Under the pieces are notes generated by a model. The model was not told the DNA's origin and made no database searches. It saw only the letters and a program-made list of their open reading frames with translations. DNA of 52,866 bases from a virus, in the IMG/VR virus record IMGVR_UViG_3300017971_000066, positions 1 through 52,866 of that record; one strand, given 5' to 3'. How positions within the stretch are numbered: the first letter of the stretch is position 1; each line of letters starts with the position of its first letter. A program made the position numbers and the translations under genes. Of this stretch, positions 34,281-41,229 are shown piece by piece.

Positions 34281-34588
34281 AGCCCAGCCCTGCGCAGCCG
34301 GTTCACCAACTCTATAGCCTCGTCTTCAGTTTCTATTTTGTGGATCTCACCTTTCCATGATGACCAAAATTCCTCTTCATCCTTCGTGAGCTTGCGGGCA
34401 CTGGGGTCTTTTTCGCCGTCTTTAATCTCGACCATGTGAGCTGGCCCGCCTTCGCGTACAGCCAGAAGAACATCTGGAAAACCTGGCACAGGATTAGCGT
34501 GAGTATGAGCGACAGAGCAACCAAGACTCCGCCAAAGCCTAACCAGAGCCGGCTGATTCGCATCGACCTTACAAGCATACTTAGGCAT
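34277..34588 (-). CDS. VRR-NUC-like PD-(D/E)XK nuclease (103 aa)
   Basis: Shows the family layout: ANQPALVRLWRSLGCSVAHT, then GFPDVLLAV (PD at 38-39) and MVEIKDGEKDPSA (E54-x-K56), followed by LTKDEEEFWSSWKGEIHKI. These are the metal-binding and catalytic positions of the PD-(D/E)XK fold. Likely a structure-selective nuclease, for example for junction resolution. It is co-expressed with other nuclease-like genes and the helicase and primase. Confidence 0.8.
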   Translation of the reverse strand: MPKYACKVDANQPALVRLWRSLGCSVAHTHANPVPGFPDVLLAVREGGPAHMVEIKDGEKDPSARKLTKDEEEFWSSWKGEIHKIETEDEAIELVNRLRRAGL

Positions 34589-34778
34589 CCTCGTCGATCT
34601 CTTCGGGTTTTGGTTTGTAGGCCCACTGTCGGCAGCGCTCGCCGATCTTGGGCCAGCCGTCCATGCCGATCAGACATCCGCCAGACCGGTGTTGCTGACA
34701 AGTGGAACAGTCTAGGATCGAAGCAGACCAGCCTCGACTAAAAGTTCTGTTGTGCGATGGGTACCTTCGTAAAACCAT
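34581..34778 (-). CDS. Small Cys-containing protein (up to 65 aa)
   Basis: From ATG 34778 the frame reads MVLRRYPSHNRTFSRGW, then ILDCSTCQQHRSGGCLIGMD and GWPKIGERCRQWAYKPKPE. A CxxC...C...C set suggests zinc binding. The first ~22 residues overlap the DUF1364 gene, so the true start may lie further in, but no better start codon is evident. Similar short Cys-rich proteins occur in phage early operons. Function unknown. Confidence 0.5.
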   Translation of the reverse strand: MVLRRYPSHNRTFSRGWSASILDCSTCQQHRSGGCLIGMDGWPKIGERCRQWAYKPKPEEIDEDA

Positions 34779-35020
34779 AAGCGCAGTAGCTCTTGTTTGT
34801 AATTTGTTTTTATTCTTCCGTCTACAGCATCATGACAAGCGCTGCATCCGTATGAACCATAGTCTACTTTTTTGCCGTCCGGGGATTTGAATACAGATTT
34901 TCTTCCCATCCCAGCCCCAGGTGCATGACAGAACACTACTGTCTCAGGGTTATGGTTGCAAATTCCGGGCACCCTGATCAGGCAGTCTTGGCCTCTTGCA
35001 GATTCTGTGATCTTGCTCAT
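34712..35020 (-). CDS. DUF1364-like putative nuclease (102 aa)
   Basis: CLIRVPGICNHNPETVVFCH and YGCSACHDAVDGR are signature blocks of DUF1364, a Cys/His-rich HNH-like family found in lambdoid phages. Cys13, Cys21, His32, Cys59, Cys62 and His63 are candidate metal ligands. Length is typical. It overlaps the upstream nuclease gene by 4 nt. DNA cleavage in recombination or replication is presumed for the family, not shown. Confidence 0.8.
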   Translation of the reverse strand: MSKITESARGQDCLIRVPGICNHNPETVVFCHAPGAGMGRKSVFKSPDGKKVDYGSYGCSACHDAVDGRIKTNYKQELLRLWFYEGTHRTTELLVEAGLLRS

Positions 35021-35628
35021 TTATGCGGCCACTCGTCGTTAAAGTTTATCAGCTTTTCTGGCTGCATACAGTATCTCATCCCGTCTTTTTTTGGCAGCTT
35101 GAAGAGATTTTCCGGGCGCTTCAGATCCTCCGATAATATCCAGCCGATGATTTCAAGCGGCGCCTTCTGGGCGAGTTTGTCTTTTGTTTTTGGCCACAGA
35201 TCATAGACCAGCAGGTATGCGTCGCATTCACGCGTGTCCTCATCTACCACCAGTAGGCCATTGTGATAACCTATCCCTTTCACATCGACAGTACATCCTG
35301 AATTCATTTTCAGATCATAACCGTGGCGTTTTTGTGATTCAGTTACCGTGTCGTAGTAGAGATTCATCATTCTGGCAGATGCGATCTCACCACGGGCGCC
35401 AATCGCATTGGCCAGCACATTCGGATCAACACCGGGAATGGACGGCGTGTCTGGTGCATGGCGATTGTTGGTATTGCCTGCTTTTATGTTCTGTTCATTG
35501 CGCAGCTGGGCCAAGTTTATAGCCGCCTTCCGTTCATGAAGATTCAGCTCGACGACGGTCCTGTCGAATTCCTCTTCGCTGAACAAGAAAATTTTTTGGT
35601 AGGTGTTTTCAATGGTTGGTCTTGGCAT
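35017..35628 (-). CDS. Putative PD-(D/E)XK nuclease (203 aa)
   Basis: GARGEIASARMMNLYYDTV (Glu81) followed by YDLKMNSGCTVDVKGIG (Asp105, Asp115-x-Lys117) matches the E...D...DxK active-site spacing of Holliday-junction resolvase or restriction-like nucleases. The N-terminal ~70 residues are helical with a Pro-rich linker. A C-terminal extension includes PLEIIGWILSEDLKRPENLF. The gene overlaps both neighbours. Assignment is from motifs only. Confidence 0.65.
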   Translation of the reverse strand: MPRPTIENTYQKIFLFSEEEFDRTVVELNLHERKAAINLAQLRNEQNIKAGNTNNRHAPDTPSIPGVDPNVLANAIGARGEIASARMMNLYYDTVTESQKRHGYDLKMNSGCTVDVKGIGYHNGLLVVDEDTRECDAYLLVYDLWPKTKDKLAQKAPLEIIGWILSEDLKRPENLFKLPKKDGMRYCMQPEKLINFNDEWPHK

Positions 35629-36097
35629 TTCTTAATTCTCCAAGTCTTCTCATTTCTTCTTCACTCGGAAACTCAACGTGAATCCCAAACAGCTCACCGG
35701 TTCCCCTGTCGAGATTCATGTAAACATCATTGACCTGGCGCTTGGATAAATGCCGGCTGCTCTTCACTTCCGGGTAAAGCGCTGCCTGCACACGGTCCCA
35801 CATTTCATGCTTACAGTTGTCCTTGGTCGGCATGATCGGCATGCGGATAGCTGTGCGCATATCAAGCCCGGCGTCGTTCATTGCCTTGGCCAGTCGCGTG
35901 AGATATAGCCACATGGCGTTCTGCTGTTTGCGTGTGAGCAGTTCGATCTCTTCGTTGGTCATGGCGAAGGTAGCTGGCTCGAACATCATGAAGGCCTCGA
36001 AGGCCTCATCTTGTGTGACGTTCGGATGGGTGTCTGCGTACATGGTGGAGATCTCTTTGTGCGTGATCTCCGATCCGCAATGTGGGCAAGCAATCAT
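35609..36097 (-). CDS. Phage protein with CPHCG start and helical core (162 aa)
   Basis: An N-terminal single zinc-knuckle half (MIACPHCGSEITHKE) precedes LTRKQQNAMWLYLTRLAKAM and AGLDMRTAIRMPIMPTKDNC, then DRVQAALYPEVKSSRHLSKR and QVNDVYMNLDRG. This Lys/Gln-rich helix plus NDVYxxL pattern recurs in phage replication or recombination regions near primase genes. Function not established. It overlaps the neighbouring genes by a few nucleotides. Confidence 0.65.
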   Translation of the reverse strand: MIACPHCGSEITHKEISTMYADTHPNVTQDEAFEAFMMFEPATFAMTNEEIELLTRKQQNAMWLYLTRLAKAMNDAGLDMRTAIRMPIMPTKDNCKHEMWDRVQAALYPEVKSSRHLSKRQVNDVYMNLDRGTGELFGIHVEFPSEEEMRRLGELRNAKTNH

Positions 36098-36381
36098 TTT
36101 GTTTCCCCAATGTGCTTACTAAGTGGTGCTGTTTCTATTAACGGCAGAATCCTAGACATAGGTTCATTGCGCCATTGTGGAGAAGATGCCATAGACTCTA
36201 TATCTTCTAAAACATCACGCAGTCGCTTGTTTTCGCCTTCAAGCCTTGCAATGGTAATCTCATACAACTGCCCTTGACTTTGATGGAACTCTATAAATTC
36301 ACGTTGCCGCTTGTTTTCTGCTTTCAGTATTTTTATGTACTGCGCAATCTCTAAGCCGCCCAGTTTTAAAGTATCAGTCAT
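36094..36381 (-). CDS. Hypothetical coiled-coil protein (95 aa)
   Basis: Start at ATG 36381 (MTDTLKLGGLEIAQYIKIL), embedded in GGGAGAAAAGTGATGACTGA so that it overlaps the preceding stop. The middle is a coiled coil (IARLEGENKRLRDVLEDIE). Related in junction design, and partly in sequence style, to the next gene. No function recognised. Confidence 0.6.
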   Translation of the reverse strand: MTDTLKLGGLEIAQYIKILKAENKRQREFIEFHQSQGQLYEITIARLEGENKRLRDVLEDIESMASSPQWRNEPMSRILPLIETAPLSKHIGETK

Positions 36382-36553
36382 CACTTTTCTCCCGTAGGGC
36401 TTCATGTGCTCTACCAGTAACATCGCCTCGCTCCCTGATGATTAATACCAAAGCCTCACGATACCGATCACGTTCGGCTTTAAGTTCAGCGTTTTTTTGC
36501 TCAAGTTCGTTGATTCTTGGAACTAAAATAACTTCAATCTCGTAGTCACTCAT
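36374..36553 (-). CDS. Small coiled-coil protein (59 aa)
   Basis: The start is ATG 36553 (MSDYEIEVILVPRINELEQ), overlapping the upstream stop by 8 nt. An almost continuous leucine/glutamate coiled coil (NELEQKNAELKAERDRYREA) ends in ALREKSDD. The EKSDD codons themselves contain the ribosome binding site of the next gene. Function unknown. Confidence 0.6.
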   Translation of the reverse strand: MSDYEIEVILVPRINELEQKNAELKAERDRYREALVLIIRERGDVTGRAHEALREKSDD

Positions 36554-36785
36554 CACTTTTCTCCTGTAGTGCCTTTAAAATAGGCGCATAGTTCGTGCCT
36601 TGCATTACAGGACAAAGCCCAACAGCAGCCTCATGAGCAAACTCCATTGCTGATGTTTTTGTTTGCAGAGTTCCTAAATGTATATTATTTCCAAGGTGAA
36701 AATGTCCATAGACTTCCCAAAATGGTTTGATAGAACTGCCTCTATTATAGAAAGTCACTAATTTGTAATCCCATCTCTCACTCAT
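36546..36785 (-). CDS. Hypothetical small protein (79 aa)
   Basis: A compact alpha/beta protein (MSERWDYKLVTFYNRGSSI; FWEVYGHFHLGNNIHLGTLQ; EFAHEAAVGLCPVMQGTN) ending in LQEKSDE. No family recognised. Its 3' end encodes the Shine-Dalgarno and start of the downstream gene, as in the following pair. Confidence 0.6.
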   Translation of the reverse strand: MSERWDYKLVTFYNRGSSIKPFWEVYGHFHLGNNIHLGTLQTKTSAMEFAHEAAVGLCPVMQGTNYAPILKALQEKSDE

Positions 36786-36786
36786 C

Positions 36787-37011
36787 TTAGGCTCCTGCTT
36801 TATCGATGTGTTTATTTACTATACCCATAATTCCACTGGCAAGTTGTTTCACTTTGTGACTGAATATAGGATCATTTTGATAAGCATGAGTCCATGGCGG
36901 TTGTGATGTTTCTCTATTCATTCCAGTAAAAGGAAAAGGGTTCTCAAGTCGCCATTGATATTCTATTAACCCATCAACTAGCTCCTCATATATCGCTTGT
37001 TTATCAATCAC
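36787..37011 (-). CDS. Hypothetical small protein (74 aa)
   Basis: Contains GLIEYQWRLENPFPFTGMNR and a helical C-terminus FSHKVKQLASGIMGIVNKHI. No motif recognised. It lies 1 nt from the next gene and overlaps the zinc-binding gene upstream by 4 nt. Confidence 0.55.
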   Translation of the reverse strand: MIDKQAIYEELVDGLIEYQWRLENPFPFTGMNRETSQPPWTHAYQNDPIFSHKVKQLASGIMGIVNKHIDKAGA

Positions 37012-37295
37012 AATGACATCCTCAAAAATTGCTTACCCAGCTCAGGCACAGGGATTTCTGTTTTCTTCGGCGCAGATTGCGGTATGCCCTTTCTATGCTC
37101 GGAACTACACGCTCTACAATACTGTGTCGCCTTGTGTATCTTGTCGTATATCTGCCGCTTGACGAACCAATACTCTCGGCCACAATCGCAGCGTACAGGC
37201 CAGATCCAGTTACTATCTTCGTTCCGCTTTCTATCGCCGGTAACGGTGTAGTTTTGAAACACGGTACCTTCAGGGAATTTGTTAATCATTTCCAT
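37008..37295 (-). CDS. Zinc-binding small protein (95 aa)
   Basis: VRCDCGREYWFVKRQIYDKI followed by TQYCRACSSEHRKG forms two CxC/CxxC-type half-sites, a probable zinc ribbon. Basic and aromatic residues around it suggest nucleic-acid contact. Its ATG overlaps the stop (TAATG) of a 35-aa membrane-protein gene. Function not established. Confidence 0.65.
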   Translation of the reverse strand: MEMINKFPEGTVFQNYTVTGDRKRNEDSNWIWPVRCDCGREYWFVKRQIYDKIHKATQYCRACSSEHRKGIPQSAPKKTEIPVPELGKQFLRMSL

Positions 37296-37402
37296 TATTC
37301 ACTCCATCCATCACGTACAAACCAACCAGTAATAACGCCCAATATCCACATTGCCCACGGCACTACAAAATCCTGTGCTATCCATAAAAGTGCGTCAGTC
37401 AT
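37295..37402 (-). CDS. Small membrane protein (35 aa)
   Basis: Reads MTDALLWIAQDFVVPWAM, then WILGVITGWFVRDGWSE. A single membrane helix (~12-28) is flanked by charged ends. The start (37400-37402) has GGAG 5 nt upstream, and the stop overlaps the next ATG. Strong translation signals and coupling make it credible despite its size. Function unknown. Confidence 0.6.
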   Translation of the reverse strand: MTDALLWIAQDFVVPWAMWILGVITGWFVRDGWSE

Positions 37403-37431
37403 ACATGCTCCACAAAGTTGTAATCGCTCAT
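37399..37431 (-). CDS. 10-codon coupling ORF between primase and the 35-aa protein
   Basis: ATG 37431 overlaps the primase stop (ATGA). It encodes MSDYNFVEHV and stops in an ATGA overlap with the next start. It also carries that gene's GGAG within it. Likely a translational bridge that carries ribosomes from primase into the 35-aa gene rather than a functional peptide. Confidence 0.4.
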   Translation of the reverse strand: MSDYNFVEHV

Positions 37432-38327
37432 TGTGTCACCTCATCAAGATAATCATTGCCAATCGTGTCTGGCACAATCACTTCGCAGCCGATCCCCTTC
37501 AGGTACAACTTGTTGGCCAGCATGTAGGCTGCGCGCTGTCCGGTGAATGTTTTGTCATTGTCCGCCAAGATGATGGCGTGCTGCAGATGGTCTGGTGGAT
37601 CGAATAGCTCCATGCCATTGGCGCTGATCGTAGCTATGCCTGGCAGTTCAAATTCCTGAATACCGGCCAGTGTTGTCTCAATGCCTTCAGCAATCACGCA
37701 GACAGATCCCTTGCCCAAGTAAACAGCTGCCCCGGAGATCGTGCCATCAGCTGGCATGATTTTCTTCTGGCACTCCACGTCTGCTTTCTTACCATCAGCC
37801 AGGTATGTCACATGAAACGATTTGCGACGCATATTCTTGTCACTGATTCTGGCGATCATCGCATCGAACGTGCCGATCTGTTTGCCATTGTGGTAATACG
37901 GGCGCTTCATGTAGCGCAGTGAATTAAACCTGAACGTATTCAAACCACGGCCTTTCAGGTATTGGGAAACAGGATCCATACCAGACAGCTCTAGTGCATG
38001 CCTTGAAACATAGTCCAGCGCTGGCCTTGGGTCTTTCTTTTTTCGCACAGGATCTGGCTCGACGTAACCAACCACTTCTCTCACCTTGGCCGACGCCTGC
38101 TTAAAGTCCAGCTGCAGATAGCGCATGAGTAGATCTATGCCGTCGCTGGGCTTTGTTTCGCATTGATTGCATACCCATGTGCCCTTGCCTTGAAAGTCCA
38201 TAAACCTGAAGCGGTCCTTGCCGCCACACAATGGGCATGGCCCATGCTTACCGGTTAAAAATTCAGGATCCATGTACTGGGACAGAATATTTCGCCATCT
38301 GCCGTGCGCTGCTTGAATGATATTCAT
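37428..38327 (-). CDS. DNA primase with zinc ribbon and Toprim domain (299 aa)
   Basis: N-terminal zinc ribbon CPLCGGKDRFRF...WVCNQC (Cys31, 34, 53, 56). Linker with ALDYVSRHALELSGMDPV. Toprim domain ~205-260: VIAEGIETTLAG (Glu214) and AIILADNDK (Asp256, Asp258). This is the P4-alpha/plasmid-type primase architecture without its own helicase. It lies directly after the helicase gene (4-nt overlap). It would prime replication for the host polymerase. Confidence 0.88.
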   Translation of the reverse strand: MNIIQAAHGRWRNILSQYMDPEFLTGKHGPCPLCGGKDRFRFMDFQGKGTWVCNQCETKPSDGIDLLMRYLQLDFKQASAKVREVVGYVEPDPVRKKKDPRPALDYVSRHALELSGMDPVSQYLKGRGLNTFRFNSLRYMKRPYYHNGKQIGTFDAMIARISDKNMRRKSFHVTYLADGKKADVECQKKIMPADGTISGAAVYLGKGSVCVIAEGIETTLAGIQEFELPGIATISANGMELFDPPDHLQHAIILADNDKTFTGQRAAYMLANKLYLKGIGCEVIVPDTIGNDYLDEVTQ

Positions 38328-39799
38328 GATACTTTCCTTTTTGCGAATGCGATTTGACGTGACTTGATCCAGTTCAGCGTTTCTTCACTGGCTGGTACCC
38401 GTGGAGCATTGCGGTATTTGTTCGGCCATACTCCGAATTTTTCTTTGTACTTGTTGGAGGCCCAGCCTTCCCGGTAGTTGTGCATGTAAGCGTAATGCTT
38501 CAGCTCACCGAAGAATTGCTCTTTCTGCTCTGGCGTGGCGTCTTTGTTCAGCTTCTTTTTCTTCCTCAGCTCGACCAGTTCACCCTCTTCAACTTCCAGC
38601 TGACTCTGCCTGGCTGCCTCGAATCCGCAGGATGGACAGGTTTTTGTCTTGGGCGGTTTCATAAACCCGCATGATGGACATGCTTTCGGTAGCGGCTCGT
38701 CTTCTGGTTTGCGGTCGATCTTGGATCTGTTCTTTCCGTCGTCCAAGTGATCTGGATACTGGTCATCTGGCAAACCGTTGCGCAACATATTGCCGGCATT
38801 GTCCAGAATTATCACGTCGTCTTTGTCAGGATGTGTGCGCAATCCCCTGCCCAGCTTCTGGATGTGGCGCATTAGCGACTTGGTTGGCTGGGCATCGATG
38901 ATACAGCCGACATCTTTCACGCTGAACCCGGTGGCCAGCTTTGCCACAGAACACAGCACGTCGATCTGGCCTTGACGGAATTTTTCAATTTCCTCCTGAC
39001 ACTCAACCTGATCCATGTAGCCATTGACCGAAACAGATTTCACACCTGCCGCTCTGAATTCAGCAGCGAATCGCTCCGCATCTGCAACCCTTGGCGCGAA
39101 AAGGATTGTCTTGCGGCCAGCTGCCAGCTTGAACCAGTGCTTTACGATGTCACCGATCACGCGGGGAGTATATTTCTCACCCGCTTCCGACTTGGAGAAA
39201 TCATCACCCACAGTCTTTACGCCGCTCATGTCAGGAACGTGGTGACTGTAGGCCCGATAGTCGGACAGGAAACCATTGTCGATTAGCCATCTGGTTGATG
39301 GACCGTTGACCAAGTGGCTGTACTGCTTACCCAGTCCTTTGCGCCATGGTGTAGCGCTCAGCCCGATCACTGGTTTTACCGCCATGCGATTCATTGCTTC
39401 ATGAGTTTTATGGCAGATGTGAAATTCGTCGTGAATGATCAAGCGCTCCTGCTGGTAGGCCTTCCAGCCTGCAGGGTCCGCCTTCATGCGTGTCTCGATT
39501 GTCTGGATAGAGCAGACTTGGACAGGCTGCGAGTAGTCCGTGAGGAAGTGATCAGCCTGAATAACGCCAATGTCCTTGATCCCGAAGCTGTTGAACTCGA
39601 CGATGGTCTGGTCAACCAATGTCAGGAACGGCGCTGTGAATAAAACTCCGACGCCCTTGCTCAAAGCATCGTGGATAATATCTGCCGCCAGAACAGTCTT
39701 GCCGAAGCTGGTCATCGCCTGAACCCCAATGTGCGTGTGCCCATCACGCATCGCCTGGTAGATCTCGCGTTTCACTTGGAGCTGGTGGTCGTAAAGCAT
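38324..39799 (-). CDS. Superfamily 2 DEAD/DEAH helicase with zinc ribbons (491 aa)
   Basis: Motif I is AMTSFGKT (28-35), motif II is DEFH (124-127), motif III is SAT (148-150) and motif VI is QKLGRGLR (~330). Two CPSCGF clusters (CPSCGFMKPPKTKTCPSCGF) form a zinc ribbon, followed by a Lys-rich tail that ends in IKSRQIAFAKRKVS. Phage helicases of this kind act as origin-melting or replicative accessory helicases. It has a strong GGGGAGG ribosome binding site and lies beside the candidate origin. Confidence 0.88.
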   Translation of the reverse strand: MLYDHQLQVKREIYQAMRDGHTHIGVQAMTSFGKTVLAADIIHDALSKGVGVLFTAPFLTLVDQTIVEFNSFGIKDIGVIQADHFLTDYSQPVQVCSIQTIETRMKADPAGWKAYQQERLIIHDEFHICHKTHEAMNRMAVKPVIGLSATPWRKGLGKQYSHLVNGPSTRWLIDNGFLSDYRAYSHHVPDMSGVKTVGDDFSKSEAGEKYTPRVIGDIVKHWFKLAAGRKTILFAPRVADAERFAAEFRAAGVKSVSVNGYMDQVECQEEIEKFRQGQIDVLCSVAKLATGFSVKDVGCIIDAQPTKSLMRHIQKLGRGLRTHPDKDDVIILDNAGNMLRNGLPDDQYPDHLDDGKNRSKIDRKPEDEPLPKACPSCGFMKPPKTKTCPSCGFEAARQSQLEVEEGELVELRKKKKLNKDATPEQKEQFFGELKHYAYMHNYREGWASNKYKEKFGVWPNKYRNAPRVPASEETLNWIKSRQIAFAKRKVS

Positions 39800-39814
39800 A
39801 GGCCTCCCCTATGA

Positions 39815-39892
39815 GTATATTAATATAAATATATATATAACCTTCCTTGGCGGAAGATTTTAATATTGGTTCTTGGTTATTGGTTATTGGTT
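39815..39892. other. Candidate replication origin: AT-rich tract plus four 7-bp iterons
   Basis: ATTGGTT CTTGGTT ATTGGTT ATTGGTT occupies 39865-39892 as perfect tandem 7-mers with one varied base. It is flanked at 39815-39840 by an almost pure A/T tract and by a CTTCC-TTGG-CGGAAG hairpin. It sits between the DUF1376 gene and the helicase and primase genes, the usual place for a phage origin. No DnaA box was identified. Confidence 0.5.
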
Positions 39893-39916
39893 AGCATTGG
39901 GTTCGCAATACGGACG

Positions 39917-40249
39917 CTATGCGTTCGCATCACCATTGTTTCTCCATCGTTTTTTTGCGGATGCCCGTGCTTTGTCCGATTTGTCGTGAAATCGCTCTAT
40001 TTCCTGGGTAACTCGCTTGTTTATGTAGCCTTCTGGCGTTTCGTCGTAATACTCCTGCAGTACATAGGCTATGCATTCGCTATGCGTTCGCATACGAATT
40101 TGCTTGGCTACGACCTCAATATCGAGTGGAATTGGACGTTCATGTAAGAATTGCCAGTCGATTAACCGGCGGTAGGCGATATCCTCCAAAGGATCCAGAT
40201 GCGCCGTGTGCGTCTGGTAATCACCTATATTGAAATTGTAGTAATGCAT
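39917..40249 (-). CDS. DUF1376 replication-associated protein (110 aa)
   Basis: MHYYNFNIGDYQTHTAHLDP and LEDIAYRRLIDWQFLHERPI are the defining start of DUF1376, found at the N-terminus of phage replication initiator-like proteins. IEVVAKQIRMR continues a winged-helix-like region, and the C-terminus is basic (ARASAKKRWRNNGDANA). It is short, having only the DUF1376 domain, and lies just before the iterons and the helicase. A role in origin recognition is inferred. Confidence 0.8.
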   Translation of the reverse strand: MHYYNFNIGDYQTHTAHLDPLEDIAYRRLIDWQFLHERPIPLDIEVVAKQIRMRTHSECIAYVLQEYYDETPEGYINKRVTQEIERFHDKSDKARASAKKRWRNNGDANA

Positions 40250-40294
40250 TTGTTATTATTAACCCCGTTACGTTGACCCCGAATTAACGAACAA

Positions 40295-40327
40295 AAACCC
40301 GCTCTGGCTGCCGGCCTGGCGGGTTTT
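40295..40327. terminator. Terminator after the Cro-like gene
   Basis: On the minus strand AACCCGC...GCGGGTT with T-run TTTTTG closes a hairpin enclosing a GC-rich loop. It directly follows the Cro-like stop (40326-40328) and precedes DUF1376, so downstream replication genes would need partial read-through, as in lambda early transcription. A T-run on the other strand also makes it potentially bidirectional. Confidence 0.75.
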
Positions 40328-40505
40328 ATTTTGTCAGCTCATCATAAAGACGCTGGATCTTTTTTACGCCGGGATCAGAAATCCTGCCCTGCCTTAATTT
40401 GTTGTACCAATCACGCTCGACCTGAGCGTTGTCGCACAATTCCTGAATGGTTCCCTTGTAGCTGGGGGCCAATGCCATGACGGCATCAAGTAAGTTTGTC
40501 TTCAT
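40326..40505 (-). CDS. Cro-like helix-turn-helix regulator (59 aa)
   Basis: The gene starts at ATG 40503-40505 and reads MKTNLLDAVMALAPSYKG, then IQELCDNAQVERDWYNKL and RQGRISDPGVKKIQRLYDEL. The segment from IQELCDNAQ to ISDPGVKKIQ is a lambda-type helix-turn-helix whose recognition helix includes VERDWYNKL. It has its own promoter with an operator-like repeat directly upstream, fitting an autoregulated repressor. No CI partner gene was seen. Confidence 0.75.
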   Translation of the reverse strand: MKTNLLDAVMALAPSYKGTIQELCDNAQVERDWYNKLRQGRISDPGVKKIQRLYDELTK

Positions 40506-40537
40506 AGTGTTACCGTGTTGTTTGTGTGTATATCCCG

Positions 40538-40566
40538 ATTATGGAAAAGATTCCATCATCTTGCAA
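40538..40566 (-). promoter_or_regulatory. Leftward promoter of the Cro-like unit
   Basis: On the minus strand -35 TTGCAA (40566-40561) and -10 CATAAT (40543-40538) are separated by exactly 17 bp. The TTGCAA element is itself palindromic and could also serve a rightward promoter (TTGCAA, 16 bp, TAAATT). It lies ~33 bp before the Cro-like start. Confidence 0.7.
40541..40556. promoter_or_regulatory. Operator-like inverted repeat 1
   Basis: ATGGAA-AAGA-TTCCAT: 6-bp perfect arms around a 4-bp centre, overlapping the -10 and spacer of the leftward promoter. A likely binding site for the Cro-like protein. Confidence 0.6.
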
Positions 40567-40612
40567 GCGGCATAATAAATTTTAAATTGGGGGTTGGCAA
40601 GAGGCAAGAGTT

Positions 40613-40628
40613 ATGTAATTATTTACAT
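40613..40628. promoter_or_regulatory. Operator-like inverted repeat 2
   Basis: ATGTAA-TTAT-TTACAT has the same 6-4-6 geometry as the repeat at 40541-40556 and lies just upstream of the first rightward gene, where it would block rightward transcription. The two half-sites share ATGxAA. Confidence 0.55.
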
Positions 40629-40644
40629 GGGAGGTACAACACAA

Positions 40645-40929
40645 ATGAACACCAATCAACACGAATATGCACATCTGGACGCAAAGGACGAGGCCTATCT
40701 TGTCAGTGAAGAGTACCTGGCTGCCTGCAAAGAGCAGAAGTTTGCAGACCGGGTGAAGGATGAAGAAAGCGCCGTTCAGGATGCGTGGGGCGAATTACTT
40801 ATCGATAACCCAGACATCATGACTGACCTGAAGGCCGCTCTTCTGGACCAAGAAAACGCTGATACGGCTGACCTTGGCAAGAGGGTTCTCGCAGCAATGT
40901 CTGAGTGGCTGCACTACGAAGACGATTAA
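40645..40929 (+). CDS. Acidic protein, first gene of rightward recombination operon (94 aa)
   Basis: Start at ATG 40645 (MNTNQHEYAHLDAKDEAYLV), with GGGAGG upstream. An acidic helical protein (FADRVKDEESAVQDAWGELL; DLKAALLDQENADTADLGKR) ending in HYEDD. No family recognised. An acidic early protein of this type could be a DNA mimic or host-interacting factor, but there is no motif to prove it. Confidence 0.6.
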   Translation: MNTNQHEYAHLDAKDEAYLVSEEYLAACKEQKFADRVKDEESAVQDAWGELLIDNPDIMTDLKAALLDQENADTADLGKRVLAAMSEWLHYEDD

Positions 40930-40939
40930 CCGGGGAAGC

Positions 40940-40972
40940 GCCGGCCACCCCACTTGTCAAGACATGGCCGGC
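40940..40972 (+). other. Perfect 8-bp hairpin before a ribosome binding site
   Basis: GCCGGCCA (40940-40947) pairs with TGGCCGGC (40965-40972) around a 17-nt loop. There is no T-run, so it is more likely an mRNA stability or translation-control element. The Shine-Dalgarno of the next gene follows 11 nt later. Confidence 0.65.
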
Positions 40973-40992
40973 ACCAAATTCTGGGAGGAATA

Positions 40993-41229
40993 ATGGATAA
41001 AATTGATGAAATGGTATTGGTGCATATCTGGGAGGGTATGCGCGGTGATATCGCATTCCGTGAATATTATCGCGGAGAATTAAATGGAGTTTATCACGGC
41101 GCGGTGCGTACCAATCCTGAGCTGGCGGAAGCTGCTCATTTCCTCAACATGATCGACTCAAACCTTGTGATTATTGAATACGAAAATGCCTACAAAAAAA
41201 TATACAACACCTACAAAATTGTCGGATAA
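40993..41229 (+). CDS. Hypothetical protein (78 aa)
   Basis: The start is ATG 40993 (MDKIDEMVLVHIWEGMRGDI), with GGGAGGAATA directly before it. Mixed alpha/beta with FREYYRGELNGVYHGAVRTN and a C-terminal strand NLVIIEYENAYKKIYNTY. No family recognised. The 3' end overlaps the next gene in another frame. Confidence 0.6.
   Translation: MDKIDEMVLVHIWEGMRGDIAFREYYRGELNGVYHGAVRTNPELAEAAHFLNMIDSNLVIIEYENAYKKIYNTYKIVG

Noticed and set aside
34333-34701. 122-aa minus-strand frame overlapping the VRR-NUC-like gene
   Set aside because: It overlaps two better-supported frames and has an Arg/Ser-rich, low-information sequence typical of a shadow frame.
40250-40293. Possible second leftward promoter or RNA before DUF1376
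   Set aside because: Only two CGGGGT repeats and AT-rich sequence are visible; no promoter-like pair with correct spacing.
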